From Pseudodonghicola xiamenensis DSM 18339 (GTDB lineage: Bacteria > Pseudomonadota > Alphaproteobacteria > Rhodobacterales > Rhodobacteraceae), in NCBI RefSeq assembly GCF_000429365.1, contig NZ_AUBS01000015.1, forward strand, positions 1 through 64,000: DNA of 64,000 nt, read 5' to 3'. The notes beneath the pieces were generated by a model. The model saw only the letters and a program-made list of their open reading frames with translations, was not told the origin of the DNA and made no database searches. This document shows positions 55,419-64,000 of the stretch, one piece after another. The translations under genes and the position numbers were made by a program. Numbering within the stretch: the first letter of the stretch is position 1; the number at the start of each line of letters is the position of its first letter.

Positions 55419-56251
55419 TCATCCTCCCCTTCCGACGGGTTCCGTGCGCTCGCCAGCAGCGGTTCGAGCCGCGACAGAATGGCGCCCGCTTCGGCCGCCT
55501 CCACCGCACGGGTGGCGCGCAGCGCCTCCAGCTCGGCCAGCATGGCGCGATTGATCAGGCTGGGTTCGCCGACGCCGGCCTCGTTCACCGCGCGCAGGGC
55601 AGCGCTGGTTTCGCGCAGTTGGTCGTTCGTCGCGCGCAGCCGCTGCATCTCCATATCGAGCCGCGCCGCCTGTTCGGCCTGATGGGCAAGTTCGGTCTGC
55701 AACGCATCGAGATCGCCAGCCATCTCGACCGAAGCGACGGGCACGACCGCGCGGGCCTCGGCCAGTTCGGCCTGCAAGACCGCGACCTGCGCCCTGAGGT
55801 CGGCCTCGGCACCGCTGTCGCCCGGCCCGGCCTGCAGCTCCACGAGCTCCTCGCGCAGGACCTCGGCCTCGCTGCGGGCGCGCTCCAGATCGGCGGCCAT
55901 CCGTTCACTTTCGGCGCTCAAGCTATCAAGATCGGCAGTATCTGCCAGCCGGGCCTTCAGCGCCTCGATCTCGGCCTTCAGGGCTGCGATCTCGGTATCC
56001 GAAGGCTCCTGCGCCTCTGCCGCCTCAAGCTGAAACTGAAGCGCGGCGATCTCTTCCGCGTGTTTTTCCTTGAGATGCCTGAGCCGTTCCTCAAGCTGCG
56101 CATTGGCAAGCTTTTCCTCGTTCAGCGCCTGCGAAAGCGCGGAGCCGGCCATCTCCCGGGCACCGGCCTGCTGCGCCAACGCACCAAGGCCGACACTGAT
56201 CCGGGCCATCGCCGCCGTGATCCGACCTTCCAATTCCTGTATCTGGCTCAT
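55415..56251 (-). CDS. Coiled-coil protein coupled to zapA
   Basis: This 278-residue protein is almost entirely predicted coiled coil: heptad-rich EELLEELRHLKEKHAEE-like stretches, repeated 'EIAALKAEIEALKARL' and 'VAVLQAELAEAR', with many Ala, Glu, Gln and Leu and almost no aromatic residues. The first 45 residues (MSQIQELEGRITAAMARISVGL) may form a distinct conserved head. It is coupled to zapA and diverges from transketolase. By position and form it may be a divisome partner of ZapA, similar in concept to ZapB, but no homology to ZapB is claimed. Confidence 0.8.
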   Translation of the reverse strand: MSQIQELEGRITAAMARISVGLGALAQQAGAREMAGSALSQALNEEKLANAQLEERLRHLKEKHAEEIAALQFQLEAAEAQEPSDTEIAALKAEIEALKARLADTADLDSLSAESERMAADLERARSEAEVLREELVELQAGPGDSGAEADLRAQVAVLQAELAEARAVVPVASVEMAGDLDALQTELAHQAEQAARLDMEMQRLRATNDQLRETSAALRAVNEAGVGEPSLINRAMLAELEALRATRAVEAAEAGAILSRLEPLLASARNPSEGEDE

Positions 56252-56512
56252 GCCTCTTACCTTTTTCTGCGGCGGGTTCACCACTGCGGCCCGGGCTGCG
56301 CCATGCACGACGCGGACTCTGCCGAATCGCGGAACGGGCCGATCGGCGTTCAGTCTAGCGAAACCACCAGGGAATTACCCCCCGCTTTTGTTTCAAGCAC
56401 TTGGCCGCCTGACCTTATGTGATCCCGGCAGCCACTGCCGGCGAAGCTTGATCTTTGGTCCTCAGTTGATATTGAGCAGCATAGTCGCCCGCAACGCCAG
56501 AGGATTTCTCCC

Positions 56513-58534
56513 GTGGATTTGACCGCCCTGCGCACCGCCCATCCCGATCACTGGAACAAGGCCGCCGCCATTCGCACGCTGACGCTGGATGCCGTCGCCG
56601 CCGCCAATTCGGGCCACTCCGGCATGCCGATGGGCATGGCCGACGTGGCAACGGTGCTGTTTGAAAAACACCTGAAGTTCGACGCCGCCGCCCCCAATTG
56701 GCCGGATCGCGATCGCTTCATCCTCTCGGCCGGCCACGGCTCGATGCTGCTTTATTCGCTGCTCTATCTCACCGGCTACCCGGAAATGACCATCGAGCAG
56801 ATCAAGAATTTCCGCCAGTGGGGTGCGATCACCGCCGGCCATCCGGAATACGGCCACGCCCCGGGGATCGAAACCACCACCGGCCCGCTGGGTCAGGGCA
56901 TCGCCACCGCCGTGGGCTTTGCCATGGCCGAGGAAATCCAGCGCGCCCGTTATGGCCGCAAGGTCGCCGATCACCACACTTACGTCATTGCCGGCGACGG
57001 CTGCCTGATGGAGGGCGTCAGCCAAGAGGCCATTGCCTTTGCCGGCCGCCAGCAACTGGGCAAGCTGATCGTCTTCTGGGACAACAACAACATCACCATC
57101 GACGGCACGGTCGAGCTGTCTGACCGCACCGACCAGATGGCGCGCTTCCGCGCCTCTGGCTGGCATGTGCAGGCCGTCGATGGCCATGACCCGGAAGCCA
57201 TCGACGCCGCCATCGAAAAGGCCAAGGCCACGCGCAAGCCCTCGATGATCGCCTGCAAGACCCACATCGCCCTGGGCTCCTCGGCGCAGGATACTTCCAA
57301 GGGTCATGGCGCGCTGACCGATCCCAAGCTGATCGCGGACGCCAAGGCCGCCTATGGCTGGACCGCTCCGGCCTTTGAAATCCCCTCCGAGATCAAGGCC
57401 GAATGGGAAGCCATCGGCAAGCGTGGTGCGGTGGAACGGGCCAATTGGGACATCCGCTTTGCCTCGCTCTCCGAACGCAAGCAAGCGGACTTCACCCGCG
57501 CCTATGACCGCGAGGTGCCGAAAAAGCTGACCTCGGTGATCCGGGCACTGAAGAAGGACGCCAGCGAAACCGCGCCGAAGCTTGCCACCCGGGCCAGTTC
57601 GGAAAAGGTGCTGGCAGCCATCAACCCGCTGATGACCGAAACCGTCGGCGGTTCGGCCGACCTGACCGGGTCGAACAACACCAAGACCCCCGACATCGAC
57701 GCCTTCATGCCCGAGAACCGCAAGGGCCGCTATGTCTATTGGGGCATTCGCGAACATGGCATGTCGGCGGCGATGAACGGCATGGCGCTGCATGGCGGCA
57801 TCCGCCCCTATGGCGGCACCTTCATGGCCTTCACCGATTACGCCCGCCCGGCGATGCGTCTGGCGGCGCTGATGCGCATCCCCACCGTCTTTGTGATGAC
57901 CCACGATTCGATCGGTCTGGGCGAGGATGGCCCGACCCACCAGCCGGTGGAACATCTGGCGATCTCGCGCGCGACACCGAACACCTATGTGTTCCGCCCC
58001 GCCGACACGGTGGAAACCGCCGAGGCCTGGGAGGTCGCGCTGAGCTCGAAGGAAACGCCCTCGGTGCTGTCGCTGACCCGTCAGGGCCTGCCGACCGTGC
58101 GGCTTGAGCACAAGATGAACAACCTCACCGCCCAGGGTGCCTATGTTCTGGCCGACGCAGAGGGCAAGCGCGAAGCGATCCTGATCGCCACCGGCTCGGA
58201 AGTCGCGATCGCCATGGCGGCGCGCGAGTTGCTGCAGGCCGAAGGCATTGGCACCAGGGTGGTTTCCATGCCCTGCATGGAGCTTTTCGCCGAGCAGGAC
58301 GAAGCCTATCGTCGCAAGGTGCTTCCGGCCGGCCCGGTGCGTGTCGGCGTCGAGGCCGCGGTACGCGCCGGTGGCTGGGATCGCTGGCTGCTGGGCGAGC
58401 GGGGCCGCGAGGCCAAGGCGGATTTCGTCGGCATGACAGGCTTCGGCGCCTCGGCCCCGGCCAACGTGCTGTACGAGAAATTCGGCATCACCGCCGAGGC
58501 CGTGGCCGAAAAGGTCAAGGCCCTGCTGGCCTGA
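56513..58534 (+). CDS. tkt: Transketolase
   Basis: This 673-residue TPP enzyme transfers two-carbon units between sugar phosphates in the pentose phosphate and Calvin pathways. The TPP motif GDGCLMEG...DNNNITIDG, the N-terminal [16 protein letters not shown], and the second-half transketolase motif GVREHGM-like [20 protein letters not shown] are present. The start codon is GTG at 56513 with AGAGGA about 9 bases upstream, as an ATG further in would cut into the conserved N-terminus. A strong terminator follows. Confidence 0.96.
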   Translation: MDLTALRTAHPDHWNKAAAIRTLTLDAVAAANSGHSGMPMGMADVATVLFEKHLKFDAAAPNWPDRDRFILSAGHGSMLLYSLLYLTGYPEMTIEQIKNFRQWGAITAGHPEYGHAPGIETTTGPLGQGIATAVGFAMAEEIQRARYGRKVADHHTYVIAGDGCLMEGVSQEAIAFAGRQQLGKLIVFWDNNNITIDGTVELSDRTDQMARFRASGWHVQAVDGHDPEAIDAAIEKAKATRKPSMIACKTHIALGSSAQDTSKGHGALTDPKLIADAKAAYGWTAPAFEIPSEIKAEWEAIGKRGAVERANWDIRFASLSERKQADFTRAYDREVPKKLTSVIRALKKDASETAPKLATRASSEKVLAAINPLMTETVGGSADLTGSNNTKTPDIDAFMPENRKGRYVYWGIREHGMSAAMNGMALHGGIRPYGGTFMAFTDYARPAMRLAALMRIPTVFVMTHDSIGLGEDGPTHQPVEHLAISRATPNTYVFRPADTVETAEAWEVALSSKETPSVLSLTRQGLPTVRLEHKMNNLTAQGAYVLADAEGKREAILIATGSEVAIAMAARELLQAEGIGTRVVSMPCMELFAEQDEAYRRKVLPAGPVRVGVEAAVRAGGWDRWLLGERGREAKADFVGMTGFGASAPANVLYEKFGITAEAVAEKVKALLA

Positions 58535-58560
58535 TTGATCTGGCCGAGACCACGACATGA

Positions 58561-58588
58561 GAGAGGGGCCAAACGGCCCCTCTTTTCG
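58561..58588 (+). terminator. Rho-independent terminator of tkt
   Basis: GAGAGGGGCC-AAAC-GGCCCCTC followed by TTTTCG, about 27 bases after the tkt stop. Confidence 0.93.
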
Positions 58589-58903
58589 TTTGCGAAGCTT
58601 GAAAGCCATTGCCCTCCAAGACAGGGGGGGATCCTGAGCACGAAGAGCTGCGCCCGACCCTGGGAGGACGCTTTGCCACTTTCAAGCGATGCGAGGCATC
58701 GTTGTATCGCATAACGGCGCTTCGGCACGTGCCGTCAACACGGGCGCCCTCCTGGGGGAGGGTCGGGCGCGGCCCGGCCTGACGGCCTGGCAACCGAGGT
58801 CAAGAGCTGCTCAAGATTGCCAACCAAGCACTACCGCTGGCTTCCTGGAACCAGCGCCCAAGGCTCCATCCGTTCGGCCCTGAGCCCTTTGCCTGAACCG
58901 GCC
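58589..58903. other. Gene-free stretch with a long inverted repeat
   Basis: About 315 bases between convergent tkt and a methyltransferase gene show no convincing gene. They contain GCGCCCGACCCT at 58650-58661 and its exact complement AGGGTCGGGCGC at 58759-58770, with further partial pairing (CTGGGAGG with CCTCCTGG) inside. A transcript could form a long hairpin with a 97-base loop. This could be the scar of a small mobile element or an unrecognised RNA. Confidence 0.45.
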
Positions 58904-59503
58904 TCACCCCGGCTTGCGCGCCACCAGATCGACCAGCGCCGACAGACCGGAATGCCCCGGCCCCTCGTCGATCTCGCGGTCGTAATCCACCAGCCGCAGG
59001 ATCTCCCAACCGGCGAAGGCACCGCGCAGCAACACCTCGGTATACATATGCTCCGGATTGCCGGGGCCCCCGGTGCCATAGCCCACCTGCCGCGGCGCAT
59101 AGCCGTGCAGCAACAGCAGACCGCCCGGAACCACCGCCTGCGCCATCCAGTCGAACAGCTTGGCCCGCAGCTCCGGCGGGGTGAACTGGATGAAGACGCC
59201 GACCACCGCATCATAGGGCCGGCTCCAGTCCCAGTCCTCGATCCCCGACAGGAGGAAATCGACCGAAACGCCCTTTTCCGCCGCCAGCGTGCGGGCCTTC
59301 TCCAGCGCCACCGGCGAGGCATCGAAGGCAGTCACCCGATGCCCGAGCCCGGCCAGATAGACCGAATTGCGCCCCTCGCCATCGGCGACACAGAGCACCC
59401 GCGCACCCGGCGCCAGATTGCCGGCCTGCGCCCGAACGAAATCCGCCGGTTCAACCCCGAACAGATACCCCGGCTTGGCGTAACGCTCATCCCACATCGA
59501 CAT
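58904..59503 (-). CDS. SAM-dependent methyltransferase (class I, TehB-like)
   Basis: This 199-residue protein has the Rossmann methyltransferase motifs: motif I VLCVADGEGRNSVYLAGLG, motif II VTAFDASPVAL, motif IV DAVVGVFIQF. The start WDERYAKPGYLFGVEPADFV is common in a widespread small methyltransferase family often annotated tellurite or thiol methyltransferase-like. The substrate is unknown. ATG at 59503 (MSMWDERY) follows AGGGCAGGG; the open frame upstream is non-coding in character. Confidence 0.85.
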   Translation of the reverse strand: MSMWDERYAKPGYLFGVEPADFVRAQAGNLAPGARVLCVADGEGRNSVYLAGLGHRVTAFDASPVALEKARTLAAEKGVSVDFLLSGIEDWDWSRPYDAVVGVFIQFTPPELRAKLFDWMAQAVVPGGLLLLHGYAPRQVGYGTGGPGNPEHMYTEVLLRGAFAGWEILRLVDYDREIDEGPGHSGLSALVDLVARKPG

Positions 59504-59570
59504 CCCTGCCCTCCGATCATCAGCTTTCCCAAGGGGATATGGTCGAAACCCCGGCACCTTCAACCGCCTC

Positions 59571-60650
59571 TCAGAACAAAGACAGTTGATCGCCCTTCTG
59601 CGGCGGCACCTTGAACAGATCGCAGCGCAGGGGCGGCACCGCGCGATCCAGCCCCAGCCGTTTCGCCGCGGCACGGAACCGTTGCGCGATCAGCCTGGCA
59701 TATTCGCCCTCGCCCCGCATCCGGTGCCCCCAGCGCGGATCGTAATCGCGCCCGCCGTGCATCTCGCGCAACCGGGCCATGACGCGGGCGGCCCGACCCG
59801 GTTCATGTTCGGCCAGCCATTCCTGCCACAGCTCCGACACTTCGCGTGGCAGCCGCAGCATGATCCCGCTTGCCGCATCGGCCCCGGCTTCCGCCCCGGC
59901 CTCGAGGATCGCCTCCAGCTCGTGATCGGTCAGTGCCGGCACCATCGGCGAGGCCATCAGCCGCACCGGCACACCGGCCTGGGTCAACCGCCGGATCGCC
60001 TCCAACCGCCGCGCCGGAACCGGCGCCCGCGGCTCCATCCGCCGCGCCAGCCCGGGCTCCAACGTGGTGACCGATATGCCGACGCGCACCAGCCCCTTCG
60101 CCGCCATCGGCGCCAGGATGTCCAGATCACGCTCCACCATCGCGCCCTTGGTGACGATGGCGACCGGATGATCGAACTCCGCCAACACCTCCAGCACCGC
60201 GCGGGTCAGACCGCGATCACGCTCCACCGGCTGATAAGGATCGGTATTGGTCCCGAGCGCCAGCGGAGCCACCCGATACCGTTTGCCGCTAAGCTCGCGC
60301 CGCAGCACCTCTGCCACCTGCGGTTTCGCCACCAGCCGAGTTTCGAAATCCAGCCCCGGAGACATCCCCAGATAGGCATGGCTCGGTCGCGCGAAACAAT
60401 AGATGCAACCATGTTCGCAGCCCCGATAGGCGTTCAGTGACCGGTCAAAGGGCAGATCCGGCGACCGGTTGAAGGTGATGGCACTGCGCGCGACCTCTTC
60501 GCGCACCTCTGTTCCGATCCCCGGCCGCAGCTCGGGAATGTCCCAGCCATCCGCCTCCTCCACCCGCGCCAGATCGAAGCGGCCAGCCTGATTGCTGACC
60601 GCCCCGCGCGCGCGCCGTCGCGCCTGATCTATGGGAATTTCCGGACTCAT
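59571..60650 (-). CDS. Radical SAM protein, PA0069 family
   Basis: This 359-residue protein has the radical SAM iron-sulfur cluster motif as YRGCEHGCIYCFARPSH (C-x3-C-x2-C), followed by GTNTDPYQPVER, a typical spore-photoproduct-lyase or elongator-like barrel start. It belongs to the PA0069 group often called 'radical SAM, SplB-like'. It cleaves SAM to make a radical, but the target is unknown; repair or modification of a nucleic acid is a common guess. ATG at 60650 is likely; one at 60656 is close. Confidence 0.9.
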   Translation of the reverse strand: MSPEIPIDQARRRARGAVSNQAGRFDLARVEEADGWDIPELRPGIGTEVREEVARSAITFNRSPDLPFDRSLNAYRGCEHGCIYCFARPSHAYLGMSPGLDFETRLVAKPQVAEVLRRELSGKRYRVAPLALGTNTDPYQPVERDRGLTRAVLEVLAEFDHPVAIVTKGAMVERDLDILAPMAAKGLVRVGISVTTLEPGLARRMEPRAPVPARRLEAIRRLTQAGVPVRLMASPMVPALTDHELEAILEAGAEAGADAASGIMLRLPREVSELWQEWLAEHEPGRAARVMARLREMHGGRDYDPRWGHRMRGEGEYARLIAQRFRAAAKRLGLDRAVPPLRCDLFKVPPQKGDQLSLF

Positions 60651-60822
60651 GAGCATGAAACTAGAACATAACAAGAACAAGCGCAATCGCCCGGCGCCCG
60701 CGAACCGGAAATTCCACCTTCTGGTCGGTTGCGACGCGATGAAGGTCGCAATTATCGCGCCGTCCCCGTCGCACCCTTGGCATCAATGATGCAGAGAGAC
60801 ACGCCTGTCAGGGAAAACGCCC

Positions 60823-61527
60823 ATGTCGGAAGACGAAGACGACATCATCCTCAGCGAACTCGACGACGATGAACTCGTCCAGCAGATGTTCGATGACCTT
60901 TACGATGGCTTGCGGGACGAGATCGAGGAAGGTGTGAACATCCTGCTCGATCGCGGCTGGGCCCCCTATCGCGTCCTGACCGAGGCGCTGGTCGGCGGCA
61001 TGACCATCGTCGGCAATGATTTCCGCGATGGTATCCTCTTCGTCCCCGAGGTGCTGCTGGCGGCCAATGCGATGAAGGGCGGCATGGCGATCCTGAAACC
61101 GCTGCTGGCCGAAACCGGCGCCCCGCGCATGGGCAAGATGGTGATCGGCACGGTGAAGGGCGACATCCACGATATCGGCAAGAACTTGGTGTCGATGATG
61201 ATGGAAGGCGCCGGTTTCGAGGTCGTCGATCTCGGCATCAACAACGCGGTCGAATCCTATCTCGAGGCGCTGGCCGCCGAACAGCCCGACATCCTTGGCA
61301 TGTCGGCGCTGCTGACCACCACCATGCCTTACATGAAGGTGGTGATCGACACGCTGGTGGCCGAGGGCAAGCGCGATGATTATATCGTGCTGGTGGGCGG
61401 CGCGCCGCTGAACGAAGAATTCGGCAAGGCCATCGGAGCTGACGCCTATTGCCGCGATGCCGCCGTCGCGGTGGAGACGGCGAAAAGCTTTGTTGCCCGC
61501 AAGCACAATCAGGGCGTCGCCCCCTGA
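60823..61527 (+). CDS. Corrinoid (B12-binding) protein, methyltransferase-cognate
   Basis: This 234-residue protein carries a methyl group on cobalamin between methyltransferases. It has a helical cap (about 20-95, LVGGMTIVGNDFRDGILFVPEVL) and a B12-binding Rossmann domain with the DxHxxG motif at Asp114, His116 and Gly119 in VKGDIHDIGKN. It has neither a methyltransferase nor a reactivation domain. With the downstream DUF1638 gene it fits the B12 module of the split MetH described in Phaeobacter; the homocysteine part may be the gene at 37376. Trimethylamine-type methyltransfer is an alternative, but no mttB or mtbA gene is present. Confidence 0.9.
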   Translation: MSEDEDDIILSELDDDELVQQMFDDLYDGLRDEIEEGVNILLDRGWAPYRVLTEALVGGMTIVGNDFRDGILFVPEVLLAANAMKGGMAILKPLLAETGAPRMGKMVIGTVKGDIHDIGKNLVSMMMEGAGFEVVDLGINNAVESYLEALAAEQPDILGMSALLTTTMPYMKVVIDTLVAEGKRDDYIVLVGGAPLNEEFGKAIGADAYCRDAAVAVETAKSFVARKHNQGVAP

Positions 61528-61547
61528 TCCCCGCCACAGGCAACGCC

Positions 61548-62186
61548 ATGCGCCAGTTGCCCGATGCCGATACGCTGACAACCACCGGCCTGCCCGCCAC
61601 CGGGCAGGGAAAAATCCTGCTGCTGGCCTGCGGCGCGCTGGCCCGCGAGGTGCTGTCACTGATCAGGCTGAACGGCTGGAGCCAATACGATCTGCAATGC
61701 CTGCCCGCGATCCTGCACAATCATCCCGGTCGCATCACCGCCGCCGTGCGCGACGCGGTGCTGGCGGCACGGGACCGTTATGATCGCGTTCTGGTACTGT
61801 ACGCCGATTGCGGCACCGGCGGCACCTTGCAGGCAGAATGCAGCCGCTTGGGGGTCGAGATGCTGCCGGGCGCCCATTGCTATGCCTTCTTCGACGGGGT
61901 CGAGACCTTCGCCGCCCGGGACGAGGTGACCGCCTTCTATCTGACCGATTTCCTGGCCCGGCAGTTCGATGCCTTCGTCTGGCAACCGCTTGGGCTGGAC
62001 CGGCATCCGCAGCTCTTGCCGATGTATTTCGGCAATTACGACAGGCTGGTCTATCTGGCCCAGACCCATGATCCGGCCCTGACCGAACGCGCGCGCGACG
62101 CAGCAGAGCGGCTCGGCCTTGCATTCACCCGCCGTTTCACGGGATATGGCGATCTCGCCCACGCCCTGGAACGGAACGCCACGTGA
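61548..62186 (+). CDS. DUF1638 protein, likely corrinoid-system accessory
   Basis: This 212-residue protein matches DUF1638: KILLLACGALAREVLSLI, LPAILHNHPGRI, VLVLYADCGTGGTLQ and the later MLPGAHCYAFFDG. Such genes are found next to corrinoid proteins in methyl-transfer systems and, in Rhodobacteraceae, near the split methionine synthase. It may help assemble or reactivate the corrinoid protein; the mechanism is not established. It starts 20 bases after the corrinoid gene, and its stop overlaps the next start (GTGA). Confidence 0.88.
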   Translation: MRQLPDADTLTTTGLPATGQGKILLLACGALAREVLSLIRLNGWSQYDLQCLPAILHNHPGRITAAVRDAVLAARDRYDRVLVLYADCGTGGTLQAECSRLGVEMLPGAHCYAFFDGVETFAARDEVTAFYLTDFLARQFDAFVWQPLGLDRHPQLLPMYFGNYDRLVYLAQTHDPALTERARDAAERLGLAFTRRFTGYGDLAHALERNAT

Positions 62187-62695
62187 CCGCAGCCCCCCAA
62201 GACCTGCTGACCTCAGACTGTTCGAAATGCTCGGCCCTGTGCTGCATGGCGCTGTCCTTCGACAAGGGGCCGGATTTCGCCTTCGACAAAAATGCCGACG
62301 AACCCTGCCGGCACCTGAACGGGCATCTTTGCTCGATCCATGACAGGCTGAAAGAAAAGGGATTTCGCGGCTGTGTTGCCTATGATTGCCTTGGCGCCGG
62401 CAACCGCGTGGTGCAGGAGGTCTTCGGCGGACGGTCCTGGCAAGACGATCCCCGGCTGGCGCGCCCGATGATGGAGGCCTTTGCCGGCATGCGCGAGGTG
62501 CACAAGCGGATCGACCTGCTGCGCGCCGCAGAAACCCTGCCCCTATCGCGGCAGAACGAGCAGTTCCGGCGCGATTTTCTCGCCCGGCTCGAACAATATC
62601 GCTGGAGCGGAGAAGAGCTCAACGCCTTCGAATTCGGCCTGGGGCTCGAGATCGACCTGTTCTTTCACGGGCTGCGCGACAGCGTTCGGCGCTGA
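62183..62695 (+). CDS. Cysteine-rich protein with CxxCxxxCC motif
   Basis: This 170-residue protein has a cysteine-rich N-terminal half: SDCSKCSALCC (Cys13, 16, 20, 21), then CRHLNGHLC (42, 50) and FRGCVAYDC (64, 69). Eight cysteines with two clusters suggest a zinc site or an Fe-S cluster, similar to YkgJ-type proteins. The C-terminal half is helical. It is coupled to the DUF1638 gene by a GTGA overlap, so it may be a third component of the corrinoid methyl-transfer module. GTG is the start codon. The function is unknown. Confidence 0.82.
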   Translation: MTAAPQDLLTSDCSKCSALCCMALSFDKGPDFAFDKNADEPCRHLNGHLCSIHDRLKEKGFRGCVAYDCLGAGNRVVQEVFGGRSWQDDPRLARPMMEAFAGMREVHKRIDLLRAAETLPLSRQNEQFRRDFLARLEQYRWSGEELNAFEFGLGLEIDLFFHGLRDSVRR

Positions 62696-62711
62696 GCGTG
62701 CCCGGGGCCGT

Positions 62712-63122
62712 TCAGACCGTCTCTGCCGCGACCTTGCGGACACGTTCGATCATCGCCCGCAGGCCGTTCGATCGCTGCGCCGAGAGGTGATCATTGAGCC
62801 CCAACCGCTCCAGTTCGGCCCCGGCATCGACCTTCAGGACATCCGCCACCGGCAACCCGTTGTAAAGCTTGCGCAACACCGCGATCAATCCGCGCACGAT
62901 CATTGCATCGCTGTCGCCGTCGAAGTGAAAGACGCCGCCTTCGATCACCGGGTGCAACCAGACCTGGCTGGCGCAGCCGTCGACCTTGGTGGCGGGCACC
63001 TTCAAGGCCTGATCCAGCGGGTCCATCGCCTTGCCTTGGTCGATCACATGGCGATAGCGGTCCTCCCAATCTTCCAGAAACTCGAAATCCTCGACGATTT
63101 CTTCGAATGCGGGTTGGGCCAT
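62712..63122 (-). CDS. sufE: SufE family sulfur acceptor
   Basis: This 136-residue protein accepts persulfide sulfur from a cysteine desulfurase for Fe-S cluster assembly. It has the active cysteine in VDGCASQVWL near residue 50, and the family pattern RYRHVIDQGKAM...VPATKVDGCASQVW, then LSAQRSNGLRAMIERV at the end. It is convergent with the Cys-rich gene, with only 16 bases between the stops. No suf operon is in the window. Confidence 0.95.
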   Translation of the reverse strand: MAQPAFEEIVEDFEFLEDWEDRYRHVIDQGKAMDPLDQALKVPATKVDGCASQVWLHPVIEGGVFHFDGDSDAMIVRGLIAVLRKLYNGLPVADVLKVDAGAELERLGLNDHLSAQRSNGLRAMIERVRKVAAETV

Positions 63123-63259
63123 GGCGGGATCCTCGACTGATGTCTTGCGTCCCTGACCTATGACCCCGGCCCACGGGTGTCCAGACCCGGCTTGCCGCTT
63201 TTCAACCGCGCCCCGATGCGGTAACCGGAAGGGACGGAACTAGAACGAGTGTGGGCCAG

Positions 63260-63781
63260 ATGCAGAAACCTCTTACCGCCCTGCTGCTTGCGGGGCTGAT
63301 CGTGGCCGGATGCGGCTGGCGCGACTCGCGCCTTAATCCAGGCAACTGGTTCGGCAAGAGCCACACCCAGCCCGTCGAAATGACGAATGCGGAGCCGACC
63401 AATCCCTTGGTGCCGAAAAAGACCCAGAATATCTTCGCCAAGAAGAAGGCCGAAGATCTGAGCCTGCCGATCATGACGGTTACCAAGCTGGAGGTCGAGC
63501 CGACCAATACCGGTGCGATCATCTTCGTCGAAGGCGTCGCGGCCCGCCAGGGCCCCTATGACGTGGAACTGCGCGATATCTCCACCCCCGAAGAAAAGGC
63601 CGATGGCGTGCTATCGCTGTCGTTCCGGGTGACCTATCCCAACAAGACGACCCTTCAGGGCAACGAATTCGCGCGCACCGTCCGGGCCGCCAAGACGCTG
63701 ACCAAGGGCAAGCTTGCCCCGATCCGCACCATTCGCGTGGTCGGAGAAACCAACGCCCAGGTCACCACCCGCCGGCGCTGA
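63260..63781 (+). CDS. Hypothetical lipoprotein
   Basis: This 173-residue protein has a lipoprotein signal peptide: MQKPLTALLLAGLIVAGCGW with the lipobox V-A-G-C, so it should be lipid-anchored at Cys18. The mature part has a charged linker (NIFAKKKAEDL) and a beta-rich C-terminal domain (TKLEVEPTNTGAIIFVEG, YDVELRDIS, LSLSFRVTY). ATG at 63260 is chosen to put the signal peptide at the start; a GTG at 63251 is possible. The family was not recognised. Confidence 0.82.
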   Translation: MQKPLTALLLAGLIVAGCGWRDSRLNPGNWFGKSHTQPVEMTNAEPTNPLVPKKTQNIFAKKKAEDLSLPIMTVTKLEVEPTNTGAIIFVEGVAARQGPYDVELRDISTPEEKADGVLSLSFRVTYPNKTTLQGNEFARTVRAAKTLTKGKLAPIRTIRVVGETNAQVTTRRR

Positions 63782-63803
63782 GCCAGCGGGCGGCCCTCCG
63801 GGG

Positions 63804-64000
63804 TCAGAATTCGACGACGCGCACAGTCTGGCCCTTTGCGGCCAGACCGATCTTGCCGGAACACAGCCGCAGCGCATCTTCGCCAAAGACCTCGCGGCGC
63901 CAGCCCTTCATCGCCGGCACGTCCCGTTCGCCCGCCGCAATGGCGTCGAGATCGGCACTTGAGGCGATCAGCTTGGCGGCCACGCCCACGCTTTCGGTCT
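63804..64000 (-). CDS. rnd: Ribonuclease D, 3' end of gene
   Basis: This frame runs off the right edge, so only the last 65 or so codons are present. AAKLIASSADLDAIAAG and MKGWRREVFGEDALRL match the C-terminal HRDC-like region of RNase D, a 3'-5' exonuclease that trims tRNA precursors. The stop TGA-type end is at 63804. It faces the lipoprotein gene with 22 bases between the stops. Confidence 0.85.
   Translation of the reverse strand, partial: TESVGVAAKLIASSADLDAIAAGERDVPAMKGWRREVFGEDALRLCSGKIGLAAKGQTVRVVEF

Noticed and set aside
58515..58793. 92-codon minus-strand frame after tkt
   Set aside because: It covers the tkt terminator and the inverted repeat, has no start signal and looks like a chance frame in GC-rich DNA.

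Overview
The window looks like a chromosomal segment of a member of the Rhodobacteraceae (Alphaproteobacteria, Rhodobacterales). The evidence is high GC with compact gene spacing, a permuted two-piece tmRNA gene, a trgA-trgB-cysK cluster, an alphaproteobacterial F-ATPase zeta subunit, an LsrB/VtlR-type regulator beside an AbcR-like small RNA, gene-transfer-agent (GTA) type lysis genes inside a cytochrome c maturation cluster, and the parts of a split methionine synthase. The genus cannot be fixed from sequence reading alone. Most of the window is ordinary core chromosome. The only clear accessory scar is at about 5.0-6.5 kb.

Layout. 0-5 kb: the end of a surface-polysaccharide type gene, a large modular glycosyltransferase and an M20 deacylase. 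5.0-6.55 kb: a decayed IS3-family element that truncates a phage/island integrase just downstream of tRNA-Ser(GGA). 6.7-14.9 kb: a minus-strand run (class V aminotransferase, photolyase, trgA, trgB, cysK, MscS-type channel) linked to tellurite and oxidative stress. 15-19.3 kb: BCCT transporter, Usp, AcuI-type reductase and a divergent GntR regulator with a palindromic operator. 19.3-24.3 kb: ssrA (tmRNA), sspB (the adaptor for ssrA-tagged proteins), fumC with three tiny downstream genes, and two paralogous 76-residue proteins. 24.3-31.7 kb: P450 plus an alpha/beta hydrolase, ccdA, a TusA-like protein and rne with a long leader.

31.7-40 kb: the dctB-dctD two-component system (DctD lacks the GAFTGA loop), purQ-purS-purC, ATPase zeta, a homocysteine methyltransferase, a DUF4336 protein and a PaaG-like isomerase. 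40-47.2 kb: ccmH, ccmF, GTA-type holin and endolysin, ccmE, argC, murI and an acyltransferase. 47-52 kb: a fused indolepyruvate:ferredoxin oxidoreductase diverging from an LsrB/VtlR-type LysR gene that is followed by a structured small RNA with a CCTCCC motif. 52-64 kb: purL, BolA, monothiol glutaredoxin, zapA with a coiled-coil partner, transketolase, a methyltransferase, a radical SAM protein, a corrinoid protein with DUF1638 and a Cys-rich protein, sufE, a lipoprotein and the 3' end of rnd.

Functional links inside the window: purS/Q/C and purL form most of the middle of purine synthesis; ccdA, ccmE, ccmF and ccmH serve cytochrome c maturation; the methyltransferase at 37.4 kb and the corrinoid/DUF1638 pair at 60.8-62.2 kb fit a split B12-dependent methionine synthase; ssrA and sspB act together in ribosome rescue and proteolysis; BolA and Grx4-type glutaredoxin normally act as a complex, and sufE adds Fe-S capacity. 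All similarity statements come from reading motifs; no database search was run.
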